From an uncultured Clostridia bacterium (GTDB lineage: Bacteria > Bacillota > Clostridia > TANB77 > CAG-508): DNA of 64,000 nucleotides. Made by a program: the position numbers and the translations under genes. Below the pieces are notes generated by a model that was not told the DNA's origin, did not search any database, and was given only the letters and a program-made list of their open reading frames with translations. The stretch spans positions 1 to 64,000 of the forward strand of contig CAMMZC010000006.1 in assembly GCA_946529215.1 (NCBI GenBank), read 5' to 3'. Position 1 is the first letter of the stretch; every line of letters starts with the position of its first letter. Below are positions 41,862 to 51,857 of this stretch, piece after piece.

Positions 41862-42875
41862 TCAATTATTATTCCTTCTTGATTTTATGTCATTTACAAT
41901 AACTACTATTCCACTAATTAGTACAAATAAATAGAAATTTATTCCCCTATGGATTAATGTTGCACTTTTTATCATATTTGTAGGATATATATTTCTAAAA
42001 ATTTCTATAAAAGCTCCTTCACTCACTCCAACTGCTCCTGGAGACGGTATACCTGAAACTGTTGCAAATAATACAGATTGCATTGTTGTAAGTTCAAAAA
42101 TATTACTTCCATTAAATCCTAAAGCACGATATGTCCAATATGCTATACTATAATATATACTAAATTGTATTATTGTAGTAATAAATATTTTGAGTATTAA
42201 CTTTTTGTTGTTTTTTACGTATTTTGCGCTATTTTGGTATAATCTTAATTCTTTTAAAACCTTTCTCTTTTTTGCATACAAATTTTTGACTCTGAAAAAA
42301 TTTAATATTTTTACCACAAATTCTATTAAAGCTTTTGAAATTCTTCTTGACAATATGCTTATTAATAAAAGCACTAAAGCACTTCCATTTAAGAATATGC
42401 CTATACAAAAAAGTATTATCAAAACCCTATTCATAAATTTATAATTTACTATTAAACTAAAAATTGCTAAACTTATTGTTGTAACTTGCATACTTGTAAG
42501 ATTTATTAAAAGTGCCAATGTAGAATTCGCGACAGAGATATTATCTTTGTGCATATAATAAATTTGCATTGGCTGTCCACCACTTGCTGCTGGTGTTATA
42601 GAACTGAAAAAAAATCCGATAAGTGAATATTTTAAGCATTGTTTTAAAGATGTTTTTTCTCCAAGCTCTTTTAATGTTCTTTTCATATTTATACCTTCTA
42701 GTGTTAGGTAAACTACCATACATAAAATTCCTATAAATACAAATTGCATTTTCACATTGCTAAATACATCTATTATTTCTGTTATACTTTGGTCTTTTAA
42801 TATTATCCATAATGTTAAAAGTATTAACACAACAAATACAGCAAAGTTCCTAATTGTTTTTTTTGCACTCCCCAT
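41862..42875 (-). CDS. YbhN/AglD-type membrane protein (LPG synthase TM-like, UPF0104)
   Basis: 337-aa integral membrane protein with about eight hydrophobic segments, homologous in pattern to the flippase half of MprF. The family block is GFFFSSITPAASGGQPMQIYYM, with P-S/A-GGQP, and the late block GIPSPGAVGVSEGAFIEIFR is equally characteristic. Proteins of this family are associated with lipid-linked sugar or aminoacyl-lipid translocation. It heads the glycolipid cluster, downstream of its own promoter at 42948-42977, with the two glycosyltransferases following. Confidence 0.88.
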   Translation of the reverse strand: MGSAKKTIRNFAVFVVLILLTLWIILKDQSITEIIDVFSNVKMQFVFIGILCMVVYLTLEGINMKRTLKELGEKTSLKQCLKYSLIGFFFSSITPAASGGQPMQIYYMHKDNISVANSTLALLINLTSMQVTTISLAIFSLIVNYKFMNRVLIILFCIGIFLNGSALVLLLISILSRRISKALIEFVVKILNFFRVKNLYAKKRKVLKELRLYQNSAKYVKNNKKLILKIFITTIIQFSIYYSIAYWTYRALGFNGSNIFELTTMQSVLFATVSGIPSPGAVGVSEGAFIEIFRNIYPTNMIKSATLIHRGINFYLFVLISGIVVIVNDIKSRRNNN

Positions 42876-42947
42876 TTTTAACCCCTTTTGTATTTATATA
42901 TCTTAGAGTATATTGTTTTACTCTTTTTTATTATCAAATTTTGTCTC

Positions 42948-42977
42948 ATTATATCACATATCGATACTATTTTGCAA
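42948..42977 (-). promoter_or_regulatory. promoter of the glycolipid cluster
   Basis: TTGCAA, 18-nt spacer, TATAAT with TGA just upstream (extended -10), about 73 bp before ATG 42875. Confidence 0.75.
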
Positions 42978-42995
42978 CTATTTTAAATTTAAATA

Positions 42996-43025
42996 TTTAC
43001 AAAATAAAATAAAATATGCTATAAT
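42996..43025 (+). promoter_or_regulatory. promoter of the 115-aa gene
   Basis: TTTACA, 18-nt spacer, TATAAT with TGC upstream. It is divergent from the glycolipid promoter, the two -35 elements being about 20 bp apart. Confidence 0.75.
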
Positions 43026-43058
43026 TAAATTGAACTCATATGAAAAGGATGTGATTTT

Positions 43059-43406
43059 TTGGAAACACTAAAAACTGAAGAACTAAAACAATCAACAAAT
43101 AATCTACAAAGTATTGATAATATTGAAACTGACATATCTTTAATTAATGATTTACAACAACAGAATCCACAAACAACTTTACTTGATGAAGTAGAAAAAA
43201 AAACACAAGAAATTTCAGACGAAATTCCTTGTGAATCTATCGAAATCAAAACAGAAAACGCAAATACTACAAATTGCCTAGCCCTTACAATTCAAGAAGA
43301 CCATAAATTAGTTGCTTTTAAAAATGTATTTTTAAGATCAATTAGAATGTCTTGGAAAGTTGTAGTCTCTACAATCACATTAGCTTTAATCAAATTATTT
43401 ACTTAA
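43059..43406 (+). CDS. unknown small membrane-associated protein
   Basis: 115-aa protein. The first 85 residues are acidic and Gln/Asn-rich (ETLKTEELKQSTNNLQSIDN...), probably disordered. The C-terminal 25 residues include a basic stretch and a hydrophobic segment (SWKVVVSTITLALIKLF), consistent with a tail anchor. The start is a TTG at 43059, ten bases after AAAGG, since no in-frame ATG is available upstream. A strong promoter precedes it and a hairpin follows its stop. Family not recognised. Confidence 0.6.
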   Translation: METLKTEELKQSTNNLQSIDNIETDISLINDLQQQNPQTTLLDEVEKKTQEISDEIPCESIEIKTENANTTNCLALTIQEDHKLVAFKNVFLRSIRMSWKVVVSTITLALIKLFT

Positions 43407-43440
43407 GACTATTTATTACAAAATTTTAAATAGTCTTATT
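43405..43440. terminator. hairpin terminator between convergent genes
   Basis: 11-bp stem AAGACTATTTA/TAAATAGTCTT with an 11-nt loop, beginning at the stop codon of the 115-aa gene. The tail is only moderately T-rich. Confidence 0.65.
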
Positions 43441-43464
43441 ACTTTTGTTTTAAAAAACTTGCTA

Positions 43465-44535
43465 TTAATATTCATGTTCAGAATTTCTAAATATTTTCTT
43501 TATTTTTTTAATTATTCTATATATAAAATTATTTTTTAATACTACTAATGCTTTTTTATTTTTAAATTCTGCTATTTTTTGTTCTGCATAATTTTCAAAT
43601 CCAATACAATACATATCAAAAGAAGAATAATCATCTGCCGTTCCTATGCAATTTCTATAATCTTGAAGCTTACTTTTTACCATATTTACTTCTATTTCAT
43701 TTTCGACTCTTTTTATTAAATTATTAAAATATGACATAAATATTTTATTCTGTGTTTCGAAATATATTTTTCTAATTAAAGATATACTTTTATTTATTTT
43801 TTTGTTTTTTACCCCTTCTTTTCCCTGCCACATATCTTTTAATTGCATATTTTTTTGCATTTCTGCTATTTCATTTTTTATTCGTAATATTTCATTTAAA
43901 TTTTTCTCTATTAAATTGTATTCACTTTCCCCTATATTATCTATTATATTTATTTTAAATTCTTCATTTCCATTAATTGTACTATCTATTAATACTTTTT
44001 CCCCTAATAGAAAAGCTAATTGTGATATAATATTTGTAATAATAGGATAATACTCTGTCCTACTTGGAATATCAATGTCATACACATTTACTATTTTTTT
44101 CGGCATATTAAAAGCTTTTGTTGTTATATATTGTATAGCTGCTTCATTTAAAGCTGTAGCTTTTACACTAAGTTCATTTACTTCACAAACTCCAAGTCTT
44201 GTAAGATTTCCTTTTTTATCTTTTCTTTCTTGTAATCTATGAATAAATTCATGAAAAATGTATTCATCTACTTTTGAAATATTGGCATTATAAGAAAAAT
44301 AAATACCTGAATCTTTATAATAATAATTAGCTTTAGATAAACCTTTTGGAATTTTTGCATAATACATTGGAGTATCTAACAATGTTTTATATATATCTAA
44401 ATAACTTAAATCATTATCAGGGAAAGCCATCATTATTCTAGTTGATACTTGATTTACAATATCAATTATCTTCTCATCTTGAAGTGGTTCTATTACTTCT
44501 ATTCCTGTATTTCCCAGTGTGTTAGTCTCTGTCAT
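43465..44535 (-). CDS. putative zinc metallopeptidase-like protein (HExxH)
   Basis: 356-aa soluble protein. Residues 93-101 IFHEFIHRL contain HExxH (95-99), followed 32 residues later by LNEAAIQYITTKAF, in which E131 could be the third zinc ligand, as in gluzincins such as anthrax lethal factor-like domains. The N-terminal part has IYKTLLDTPMYYAKIPKGLS. The C-terminal half is coiled-coil-like and basic (VLKNNFIYRIIKKIKKIF). No signal peptide is visible. ATG 44535 lies in the leader before the sortase locus. Substrate unknown; protease activity is a prediction. Confidence 0.65.
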   Translation of the reverse strand: MTETNTLGNTGIEVIEPLQDEKIIDIVNQVSTRIMMAFPDNDLSYLDIYKTLLDTPMYYAKIPKGLSKANYYYKDSGIYFSYNANISKVDEYIFHEFIHRLQERKDKKGNLTRLGVCEVNELSVKATALNEAAIQYITTKAFNMPKKIVNVYDIDIPSRTEYYPIITNIISQLAFLLGEKVLIDSTINGNEEFKINIIDNIGESEYNLIEKNLNEILRIKNEIAEMQKNMQLKDMWQGKEGVKNKKINKSISLIRKIYFETQNKIFMSYFNNLIKRVENEIEVNMVKSKLQDYRNCIGTADDYSSFDMYCIGFENYAEQKIAEFKNKKALVVLKNNFIYRIIKKIKKIFRNSEHEY

Positions 44536-44673
44536 AAATTTTCCTCCATTCGGCTTTACTCTATTTTCTTTTATCTGTTAATCTTAATTCTATCTTTTTT
44601 TTGTATACTTTAATTATACACTATTTTTGTTACAGAAGTATTAAAATTTCATTACATTTTAATTACAAGCAAA

Positions 44674-44704
44674 AAGACAGAAAACGTTTTTCGCTTTCTG
44701 TCTT
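44674..44704 (-). terminator. terminator of the sortase operon
   Basis: Stem AAGACAGAAA/TTTCTGTCTT with a short loop and, on the minus strand, a TTTTTG tail. It lies 12 bp after the stop of the 2,176-aa gene. Confidence 0.88.
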
Positions 44705-44715
44705 AATTTTTGTTT

Positions 44716-47700
44716 TTATTTCTCATAATATTGAATTTTTATATCAATATTTGTTCCTGTTGGAACATTACTAAAGTCAAAGTAATATTTGTTTTCTTTG
44801 TGTTTAATATATTTGTTTTCTATAGCATTATCTAAACTTTGTGTATTTATTTTATTTGCTCCATCAACCTTTACAAGTAAAGAGAAATATTTAGAATTAT
44901 CTAGATCTTTAAGTTCAACTAATCTGTTGTTATTTATAATTTCTGTTAATTGAGCTGTTAAAGTTGTACTGTTGTTTTTGTATGAGCCATCTGCGTAATT
45001 ACTTAAATTTATATTTTTAAGTTTCTTGTTTAATCTTTCTGTTTCATATATATAGTATTGGTCATCTCTTAAATATAAATCTCCTGTATATTTAGCATCT
45101 TTTTTCTTATCATATTTGTGTTTAAATTCAGGATCTTTATATAAAGTGTAATTTCTATTTAATAAAGCATTTTTATCACTAGGATCAATTGGATTTGCAC
45201 TTTCTGGCTTATTAGTTACATTTGAAACAGTACTATATATATCAATATTATTCAAATCCACATAATTTCCATTAGATAATTTGCTTGGATTTAATAGCAT
45301 TTTAGCCATTGATCCATACATATCTATTCCAATTGTATAGAAACTACAATCTTCATAATTATTTATTTTTGAAACTTGATCCTTAGTATAATCTATTGTT
45401 CTCATTGTATAGTAATAATAATCTGAAGCACATACAGCAACCTGTGGAACTTTATTTGCTGGTTTAGTATGACCTGAAGTTACTTTTCTAACATTTGTAT
45501 ATTGTGTATCATAATGAGTTGGATCACCATCAGTAACTAATATCATTACAGGTTTTCTTGTTACACTTGAATCTGATTTAAATAGTTTACCACCATCTTG
45601 TACTCCAAGTTGTGTATAAGTACCACATTTCCAATCTAGTTCTTCGCCTTCTTTTCCACTTAAATCTTGAGCTTTATATACATTTACTGTTTTTTCAGAA
45701 ATCTCTTTTGCATTTGCCGTAACACTTGCACCAATGTATTTAGTATCAATCTTATTGTATGTTAGATAATCTGTATTTTCATTTTTTCTTGTATAATGAC
45801 CTAGTGGCAATAGCTCATGTGATTCTGTGTTAAACAATTGAATAGCGACTCTATTTTTGTTATTATTTTTTGGATTATTCATTAAAGTATCTATAGATTG
45901 ATTTATAGCATTAACCATATTTTTTAATCTATTATTATCAAAATCCGTATTTTGTGTAGATGGATTTGTAAACATACTACTTGAAATATCTAATACAAAT
46001 ACTACATCTAGTGGAGTATCTTCTATAGTTGCATTTGTAACTTTTAATGATGAAGATACTGGCTTTCCACCATTATCATAAGATATTATATGATATGCTG
46101 GAAGTTCGTCTTCTCTAATCATATAAGTAATTGGTGTTGTACCATTTTCTTTGTATTTTAGTAATTTGTTTACTGTTATTGTCCATTCATAGCATTTTTT
46201 ACTTGAGTTATATACTTTACTTGCTGTAACTGTTCCATCATCACTTGTATAAGTATCTTTACTCTTTGCTAATTTTATTTTAACAGTTCTATATGGTGTA
46301 AGTTTACCTAACTGAGTATTGTTTAATGTACTTACATCTTGGTCATAAATACGTAATGTTATCTCATCAGGTCTATTTGCATTAAATTTATCATCCCAAA
46401 CTTTTGTAACTTTTAAGTTTGTGTATTCAATCTCAACTTCAACTGTATCTATTGGGTCAGAACTATCATATTTATCTTTTTCATTATCTTTATTATCTTT
46501 GGTTGGTTTTGTAGGATCTCCTGATGTATTATTTCCATATTTGTTTGAGTTATCTTCATTAGGATTTTCTGGTCTACTTGGATCAGAATTATCAGTAGTA
46601 TTCATCCAATATAGGTTATTACGTATTTTTATACTTTCTGTATCTGCTCCATCTGGTATTTTGTCTAATGTTGATTTTATGTTTTTATCAGCATTTAATT
46701 GTTCTGTAGTATATGGTGCATTTTTTAATACATCTTCATACAAATATTTTACTCTTATTGTAATCTTTGCTGTTTCTCCAACTTTTAAGTCTTTAACTTC
46801 AATGTTTTCTAAATCTGTAATATTTGTTTCATTATCTCCAATTTTTAATTTAGCACTTACTACTTCAACTTTTGCATTGTCATCTGTCCAGAATTTATCT
46901 ACTAATTTTGCTGTTCCAGCTAAATCTGTTGTATAGTTCATTTTGCTACTATCTATTTTTGCATAATCACTATCTTTTTCTACTTTTTCTTTATTCTCTT
47001 TAGCTAGATTAACATCACCTTTAGCTCCAGAATTCTTAACTTCTATAGTGTAATCTATTATATAAGATACATTTCCGTTGCTTTCTTTAAATTTCTTTAC
47101 ATTCTTTCCATCTTGAGTAGATGTTTTACTTGCTGTAAATACTGGTGTTTTTACTTTATTTGTAGAATCTTTGTCTCCATCTTCTTTTTTGCTTCCATCA
47201 CTATTAACTTCTTCGAATTTAGCTTGATTTTCAATTGTTGATTTATTATTTTTATTAACTGTTACATCAAATCTTACTGCTAAAACATCTCTTGAAAGAA
47301 CTTTTTTCTTCTTCCATTCAACCTTGTCTTTGCTTGAATTTGATGTTCCATCATCTAAAACTTCATATAAAGTTGTTCCATCTGGTACATTATCTGTAAT
47401 ATCAACATATTTTGCTGAATCGCTATTATTTACAACAAATACTGTGTATCTTAATCTTGTTCCAGGCATTATAGTTTTGTTTGCAGATAAGCTTCCGTCA
47501 TTATTTACAACTTCTACAGTCTTTCTTGAAGTTAATTTAACAATATTTGTAATTGTCTTTTTGTCTTTAGAATATTCTGCATTATATCCTGTTGGAACAT
47601 TTTCTGTAACAGTATATTTAGCTTCTACATTTCCTTTTCCATCTTCAGAGTCTTCATATTTTGCAAGTCTAATAAATTTAATCTTCCATGTATTGTTGTC

Positions 47701-50700
47701 TTCTTTACTAACAACAACATCATCATGATTAGAATCTGTTAAATCTTCTTCAAGTTTAACTCTAAATGTCTTTTCTCTTCCATTTCCTTTTAACACTAAT
47801 GAAAGAATATTTGGTCTGTTTTCACTATTGTTATCTTCCCAAATCTTTGTTATTTCTGTAGATGTATATTGTGTTTTTACTTCTACAGTATCTATAGGGT
47901 CTTGTGGGTCTTTATTTGAATTATCTGAATCTTTTGGATCTGGAGTTGGCTTTGTATGATTTTCTCCATATTTTGTTGTGTCATTATTTCCTGGTATATT
48001 TGGTTCTTTAGGATTATTTTGTCTTGATTCTTCAGTATTTGATGTATTGTACCAATATAGATTATTTCTAATTTTTATTATTCCGTCTGTTACTCCTTCT
48101 TGTTGTAAAGATGTGTCTTGTTCGTCATGTGGAATATGTGTTTTATTATCTACTGATTCATATACATATTTAAATGTATATTTTATTTCTGCTGTTTCTC
48201 CTGCTTCTAGATTCTTAACTACTATTTTTTCAATATCATCTTTATTAGATATTTTTGTAGTTTTACCTTTTACAGTAATAGATCCTTTTAAGAATTCCAT
48301 TTTAGCTGTATCATCTACCCAATATTTATCTATTAATTTTGCAGTTCCTGCAACATCTTCTTTTTCTGGATCTCCTGTATTTGTAACTTTAACTACATAA
48401 TCAATTACATATCCATCATCTGTTTTCTTAAGTCCATATGTATCTTGACTTGATTCTTTAGATGCAACAAATACTGGTGTTCTTACAGTAGATGTTTGTG
48501 GTTCTGGGTCTTCATCATCAGGATTTTCTGGATCTTTTGGATATACATTAGCTGTATTTTCTACAACCTTGTCTTGATTTTTCTTAACTGTTACATCAAA
48601 ACTTACTCTTCTTGTTTCTTTTCCTTCAAGTACAAAATTATCCCATGTAATTGTATCTCCGTCAAGTACTCCTTCATCACTGATAACTTCTTTTCCATCT
48701 TCTCTATAAATTAATGTTCCACTTGGAATTGCATCTGTAATCTTAACAACTGCTTTTGAATCTTTTTTATTTTTAACTTTGATGTAATATCTAAGTCTTG
48801 TTCCAGGAATTACTGCTTGATTATTAGCCTCTTCTGAGTTATTTAAGATTACTTTTACATCTTTTTCCATTTCTACTTCTGGTTTTTCATATATATTAGT
48901 TATTTCGTAATCTTTTACTTCTGGTTTTTGATAATTTGTTAATTTATCTTCAGCTATTGTGTATTTTATTTCTGTTTTTCCATCTGGTAAAAATTTCTTT
49001 AATTTATTGAATGTTATTTTCCAGTCATTTTCAGTTTTTTCTAATACTTGTTCAGCATCTTTAACTTCTTTTCCATCTGCAAATAACCTAAATTCTAAGC
49101 TTTCTGGTCTTGTTTGTAGTGAATTATTAAAATCTTTCCATTTTTTTGTAGTTTCTAACTTTTTATATACTTCTAATACATTAACAACTACTGTATCTAT
49201 TGGATGATCTACATCTTTATCTGTATTATCATCATCATTAGGATCCCTTTCAGGCTTTGTAGGATCTCCTTCTCTTTCTGGATTTTCATAATTTGTAGTA
49301 TCATTTGGATTTTCTGGTCTGCTTGGATCTCCTTTTTCAGGATTTTTCCAATATAGGTTATTTCTTATTATGTCTGTAACTTCACCTTCATCAGGAATCG
49401 TGTAAACTATTTTGTCTTCGCCTTCCTCTGCTGTCATTTCTTTAACTTTGTATTTGTATTCTATAGTTACAACTTCTCCCGCTTTTAATTCTACTTCAAT
49501 ATTTTTTAGAAAATCTTCTGTTTTATCTGTGTCTTCTCCGTTGATCTTTATACTGCCTCTTACAAATTTAACCTTTGCATCGTCTCCTAATTCATGTGTA
49601 CGGCTTTCTTCTATATCTGCTGTTCCTACTTCTGTCTCTTCTTTATTTTCTATTTTTTTACCATTCCAGAATTTATCTATTAATTTGGCTGTTCCTACTA
49701 AATCTTTTTCATCATCATCTTCTGGATTAGCTGTATTTGTAATTTTAATATTATATGTTATTACATTTTTTTCATGTACAGTTGTTCCATCTTGTTTTGA
49801 TGTTTTTTCTGCTAATAAAACTGGTGTCTTAACTTCGTTTGTATATTGAGGCTCATCTGGGTCTTCTGGTTGTTCTGGATTTTCTGGATTTGTTGGTTCT
49901 CCAGGTTGTTCTGGATTTGTTGGCTCATCAGGATTTTCTGGATTAGTTGGATTTTCAGGTTGTTTTGGTTCTTCTGGTTTGTCTGGTCCAACTTTAGCTT
50001 TATTTGAAATTGTATTTCTTGTTCCTTTATTTACAGTTATATCAAAAGATAATTTTACAGTTTTTCCAGCTTTTACTTCAACATTCTTCCATGTAATAAC
50101 TTTTTTATCAGAATCATATTCACCATCATTACTTATAGTTCCTTCAATAAGAGATGTTCCTTCTGGTAAATTATCTGTAACCATTGTTGTTCCATCATAT
50201 TCTGATGAATTTTTTAAATTAATATAATATCTAAGTCTAGTACCTGGTGTAACTATTTGATTATCTAATTCTTCACCTTCTGTAGATATTACTTTTACTT
50301 TTTTATTAAAAGTAATAATAGGATTATGTGTTTCATTTGTCTCGTTTCCATCAACAACTGCGCTATTATCTATTTGGTTTATTTCTTTTTCTTCATTTTT
50401 CTTTTTAGATTTAACTTGTACTCTGAATGAAACTATAATTTCTTCTTTTGATTTAATATCTTTTATCCATGTTAATTTTCCATTTTTTTCTGTACCTTCA
50501 TCATATATTTCGATAAACTTTGTTCCTTCTGGAACATTGTCATATATATGAATATTTTTTGCATCTACATCACTATTATTTTTTACAGAAATTTTGTATG
50601 TAATGTAATCTTTAGCAACAACTGCTGTATGTATATTAGTATCTTCTTCTTTCTCATTATTTATAAATGATTTCTTTTTTATTTCTAGTTCTGGCTTATT

Positions 50701-51246
50701 TATTTGTTCTGTAATTGCATTTACTGCAATTGGTGTCCACGAAACTAAAAACTCATCACTTATTTTTCTTTCTACTGTTTCACCTGTTTGTGTATATGTT
50801 GTACCTGCTGAATTATCTGAGTCATCAGTAGATGTTGTGGTTCCTGTTCTTGTGTTTGTTCTAGTTGTTGTCTCATCTCCATCATTTTCATCATTGTTAT
50901 TATCTCTATTTGTAGCATTTTCAGTATTATTTACATTATCATTTTCTGGATTGTTATTGTCTACATTACCATTTTGTTGATTTTCACCATTATCTTCTGT
51001 AGTTACATCTGTACCATTTTTGTTTTCTGGGTTATTATTTTCATTATTTGAATTTGATTCAGTATTGTTACTGCTACCTTCATCAACTGCAATATTTGAT
51101 GATGATTCATTATTTGACGTAGCTTTTGTGTCATTATTTCCTCTAATATAAAGTACAGTACCTATTGCAACTAATGCAAATAATGCTACAGAAGTAATTC
51201 CTATAATTAAAGCTCTTTTACTTTTATAATTAATTTTTTCTTTCAA
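44716..51246 (-). CDS. giant surface protein: three DUF11/Cna-B units and a C-terminal vWA domain
   Basis: 2,176 aa. A short cytoplasmic start is followed by one membrane segment (LIIGITSVALFALVAIGTVLYI, about residues 13-34) and a N/D/E/T-rich linker to about 155. A DUF11-like domain at 180-290 precedes three tandem copies of a ~450-residue unit at about 312-790, 795-1235 and 1240-1725. Each unit holds a DUF11-like domain with PGTRLRYY, a second one starting VKTPV(F/L)(L/V)A(S/E)K, the segment IRNNLYW, and a Cna-B-like domain starting DPIDTV. Unit 1 also has a Pro/Glu-rich stretch (422-464). From about 1742 a von Willebrand A domain follows (DVVFVLDISSSMF, MIDAS DxSxS; LVTDGDPTHYD). There is no C-terminal sorting signal. 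It is the last gene of the sortase operon. Role inferred: adhesive stalk with a binding tip. Confidence 0.88.
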   Translation of the reverse strand: MKEKINYKSKRALIIGITSVALFALVAIGTVLYIRGNNDTKATSNNESSSNIAVDEGSSNNTESNSNNENNNPENKNGTDVTTEDNGENQQNGNVDNNNPENDNVNNTENATNRDNNNDENDGDETTTRTNTRTGTTTSTDDSDNSAGTTYTQTGETVERKISDEFLVSWTPIAVNAITEQINKPELEIKKKSFINNEKEEDTNIHTAVVAKDYITYKISVKNNSDVDAKNIHIYDNVPEGTKFIEIYDEGTEKNGKLTWIKDIKSKEEIIVSFRVQVKSKKKNEEKEINQIDNSAVVDGNETNETHNPIITFNKKVKVISTEGEELDNQIVTPGTRLRYYINLKNSSEYDGTTMVTDNLPEGTSLIEGTISNDGEYDSDKKVITWKNVEVKAGKTVKLSFDITVNKGTRNTISNKAKVGPDKPEEPKQPENPTNPENPDEPTNPEQPGEPTNPENPEQPEDPDEPQYTNEVKTPVLLAEKTSKQDGTTVHEKNVITYNIKITNTANPEDDDEKDLVGTAKLIDKFWNGKKIENKEETEVGTADIEESRTHELGDDAKVKFVRGSIKINGEDTDKTEDFLKNIEVELKAGEVVTIEYKYKVKEMTAEEGEDKIVYTIPDEGEVTDIIRNNLYWKNPEKGDPSRPENPNDTTNYENPEREGDPTKPERDPNDDDNTDKDVDHPIDTVVVNVLEVYKKLETTKKWKDFNNSLQTRPESLEFRLFADGKEVKDAEQVLEKTENDWKITFNKLKKFLPDGKTEIKYTIAEDKLTNYQKPEVKDYEITNIYEKPEVEMEKDVKVILNNSEEANNQAVIPGTRLRYYIKVKNKKDSKAVVKITDAIPSGTLIYREDGKEVISDEGVLDGDTITWDNFVLEGKETRRVSFDVTVKKNQDKVVENTANVYPKDPENPDDEDPEPQTSTVRTPVFVASKESSQDTYGLKKTDDGYVIDYVVKVTNTGDPEKEDVAGTAKLIDKYWVDDTAKMEFLKGSITVKGKTTKISNKDDIEKIVVKNLEAGETAEIKYTFKYVYESVDNKTHIPHDEQDTSLQQEGVTDGIIKIRNNLYWYNTSNTEESRQNNPKEPNIPGNNDTTKYGENHTKPTPDPKDSDNSNKDPQDPIDTVEVKTQYTSTEITKIWEDNNSENRPNILSLVLKGNGREKTFRVKLEEDLTDSNHDDVVVSKEDNNTWKIKFIRLAKYEDSEDGKGNVEAKYTVTENVPTGYNAEYSKDKKTITNIVKLTSRKTVEVVNNDGSLSANKTIMPGTRLRYTVFVVNNSDSAKYVDITDNVPDGTTLYEVLDDGTSNSSKDKVEWKKKKVLSRDVLAVRFDVTVNKNNKSTIENQAKFEEVNSDGSKKEDGDKDSTNKVKTPVFTASKTSTQDGKNVKKFKESNGNVSYIIDYTIEVKNSGAKGDVNLAKENKEKVEKDSDYAKIDSSKMNYTTDLAGTAKLVDKFWTDDNAKVEVVSAKLKIGDNETNITDLENIEVKDLKVGETAKITIRVKYLYEDVLKNAPYTTEQLNADKNIKSTLDKIPDGADTESIKIRNNLYWMNTTDNSDPSRPENPNEDNSNKYGNNTSGDPTKPTKDNKDNEKDKYDSSDPIDTVEVEIEYTNLKVTKVWDDKFNANRPDEITLRIYDQDVSTLNNTQLGKLTPYRTVKIKLAKSKDTYTSDDGTVTASKVYNSSKKCYEWTITVNKLLKYKENGTTPITYMIREDELPAYHIISYDNGGKPVSSSLKVTNATIEDTPLDVVFVLDISSSMFTNPSTQNTDFDNNRLKNMVNAINQSIDTLMNNPKNNNKNRVAIQLFNTESHELLPLGHYTRKNENTDYLTYNKIDTKYIGASVTANAKEISEKTVNVYKAQDLSGKEGEELDWKCGTYTQLGVQDGGKLFKSDSSVTRKPVMILVTDGDPTHYDTQYTNVRKVTSGHTKPANKVPQVAVCASDYYYYTMRTIDYTKDQVSKINNYEDCSFYTIGIDMYGSMAKMLLNPSKLSNGNYVDLNNIDIYSTVSNVTNKPESANPIDPSDKNALLNRNYTLYKDPEFKHKYDKKKDAKYTGDLYLRDDQYYIYETERLNKKLKNINLSNYADGSYKNNSTTLTAQLTEIINNNRLVELKDLDNSKYFSLLVKVDGANKINTQSLDNAIENKYIKHKENKYYFDFSNVPTGTNIDIKIQYYEK

Positions 51247-51264
51247 TGCTCTCCCCCCTATTTT

Positions 51265-51843
51265 TTATTTTTTATTATCTTCCCTTGCTTTTACTATAAG
51301 TCTTTCTTTGTGACCTTTAGTACATGTAAGTAAAGTAACTTCTCTAGTCCCTTCCTTAACACTTTCTACACATGATACATCATTAGGATCTATAGAATAT
51401 TTATCAAACACCTTGTATTCTATAGTGTTATTTTTTAAATCTGTTAATTTAATGATGTCATTTTTTTCTAATTTTTTCGTTTTGCCAAACATTGTTCCAC
51501 TAAAATTATTATGTCCAGCAATTGTAATATTCCCTATCTCGTTAATTCCTGGTCCCCAAAATTTTGTAACAGAAACTAACATAGACTCTTCTGTAGTTTT
51601 GCTTAAAATAGGATATTTTATATTTATTTTAGGAATTTCTATTATTCCTATAACATCATATCCTTTATATGTATATTTTTTTTCTTTTTTTGTTTCTTTT
51701 TTATCGTTTTCTATATTTGTAACTACTTCAGATAATTGTTCTTCGTTTTTTATTTCTGTATGATATTTATTAAAAATCATTGTTCCTACTATTATTGCAG
51801 CCAATATTAGAATTATTAATAAAAAATTGTATATTTTTTTCAT
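51265..51843 (-). CDS. srtD: sortase (class D/B-like)
   Basis: 192-aa membrane-anchored transpeptidase that joins surface proteins carrying a C-terminal sorting motif to peptidoglycan or pilins. The N-terminal membrane segment is FLLIILILAAIIVGTMIF. The catalytic triad is H111 (ITIAGHNNF), C174 (TLLTCTKGH) and R181 (KERLIVKA). The TLxTC box and the short length suit class D or a related housekeeping branch; class assignment is tentative. ATG 51843 is 14 bp after the previous gene and the giant surface gene starts 18 bp later, so it is the middle gene of the operon. Confidence 0.88.
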   Translation of the reverse strand: MKKIYNFLLIILILAAIIVGTMIFNKYHTEIKNEEQLSEVVTNIENDKKETKKEKKYTYKGYDVIGIIEIPKINIKYPILSKTTEESMLVSVTKFWGPGINEIGNITIAGHNNFSGTMFGKTKKLEKNDIIKLTDLKNNTIEYKVFDKYSIDPNDVSCVESVKEGTREVTLLTCTKGHKERLIVKAREDNKK

Positions 51844-51857
51844 AATATTTTTATCCT

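Noticed and set aside
46421..46936. Several long plus-strand frames opposite the 2,176-aa gene
   Set aside because: Shadows of the highly repetitive, acidic coding strand; they are Ser/Leu/Phe-rich and lack ribosome binding sites.
49853..49985. Short tandem DNA repeat as a possible phase-variation tract
   Set aside because: It encodes a Pro/Glu/Asn-rich linker with codon-multiple irregular units; no frame-changing homopolymer or tract is evident.
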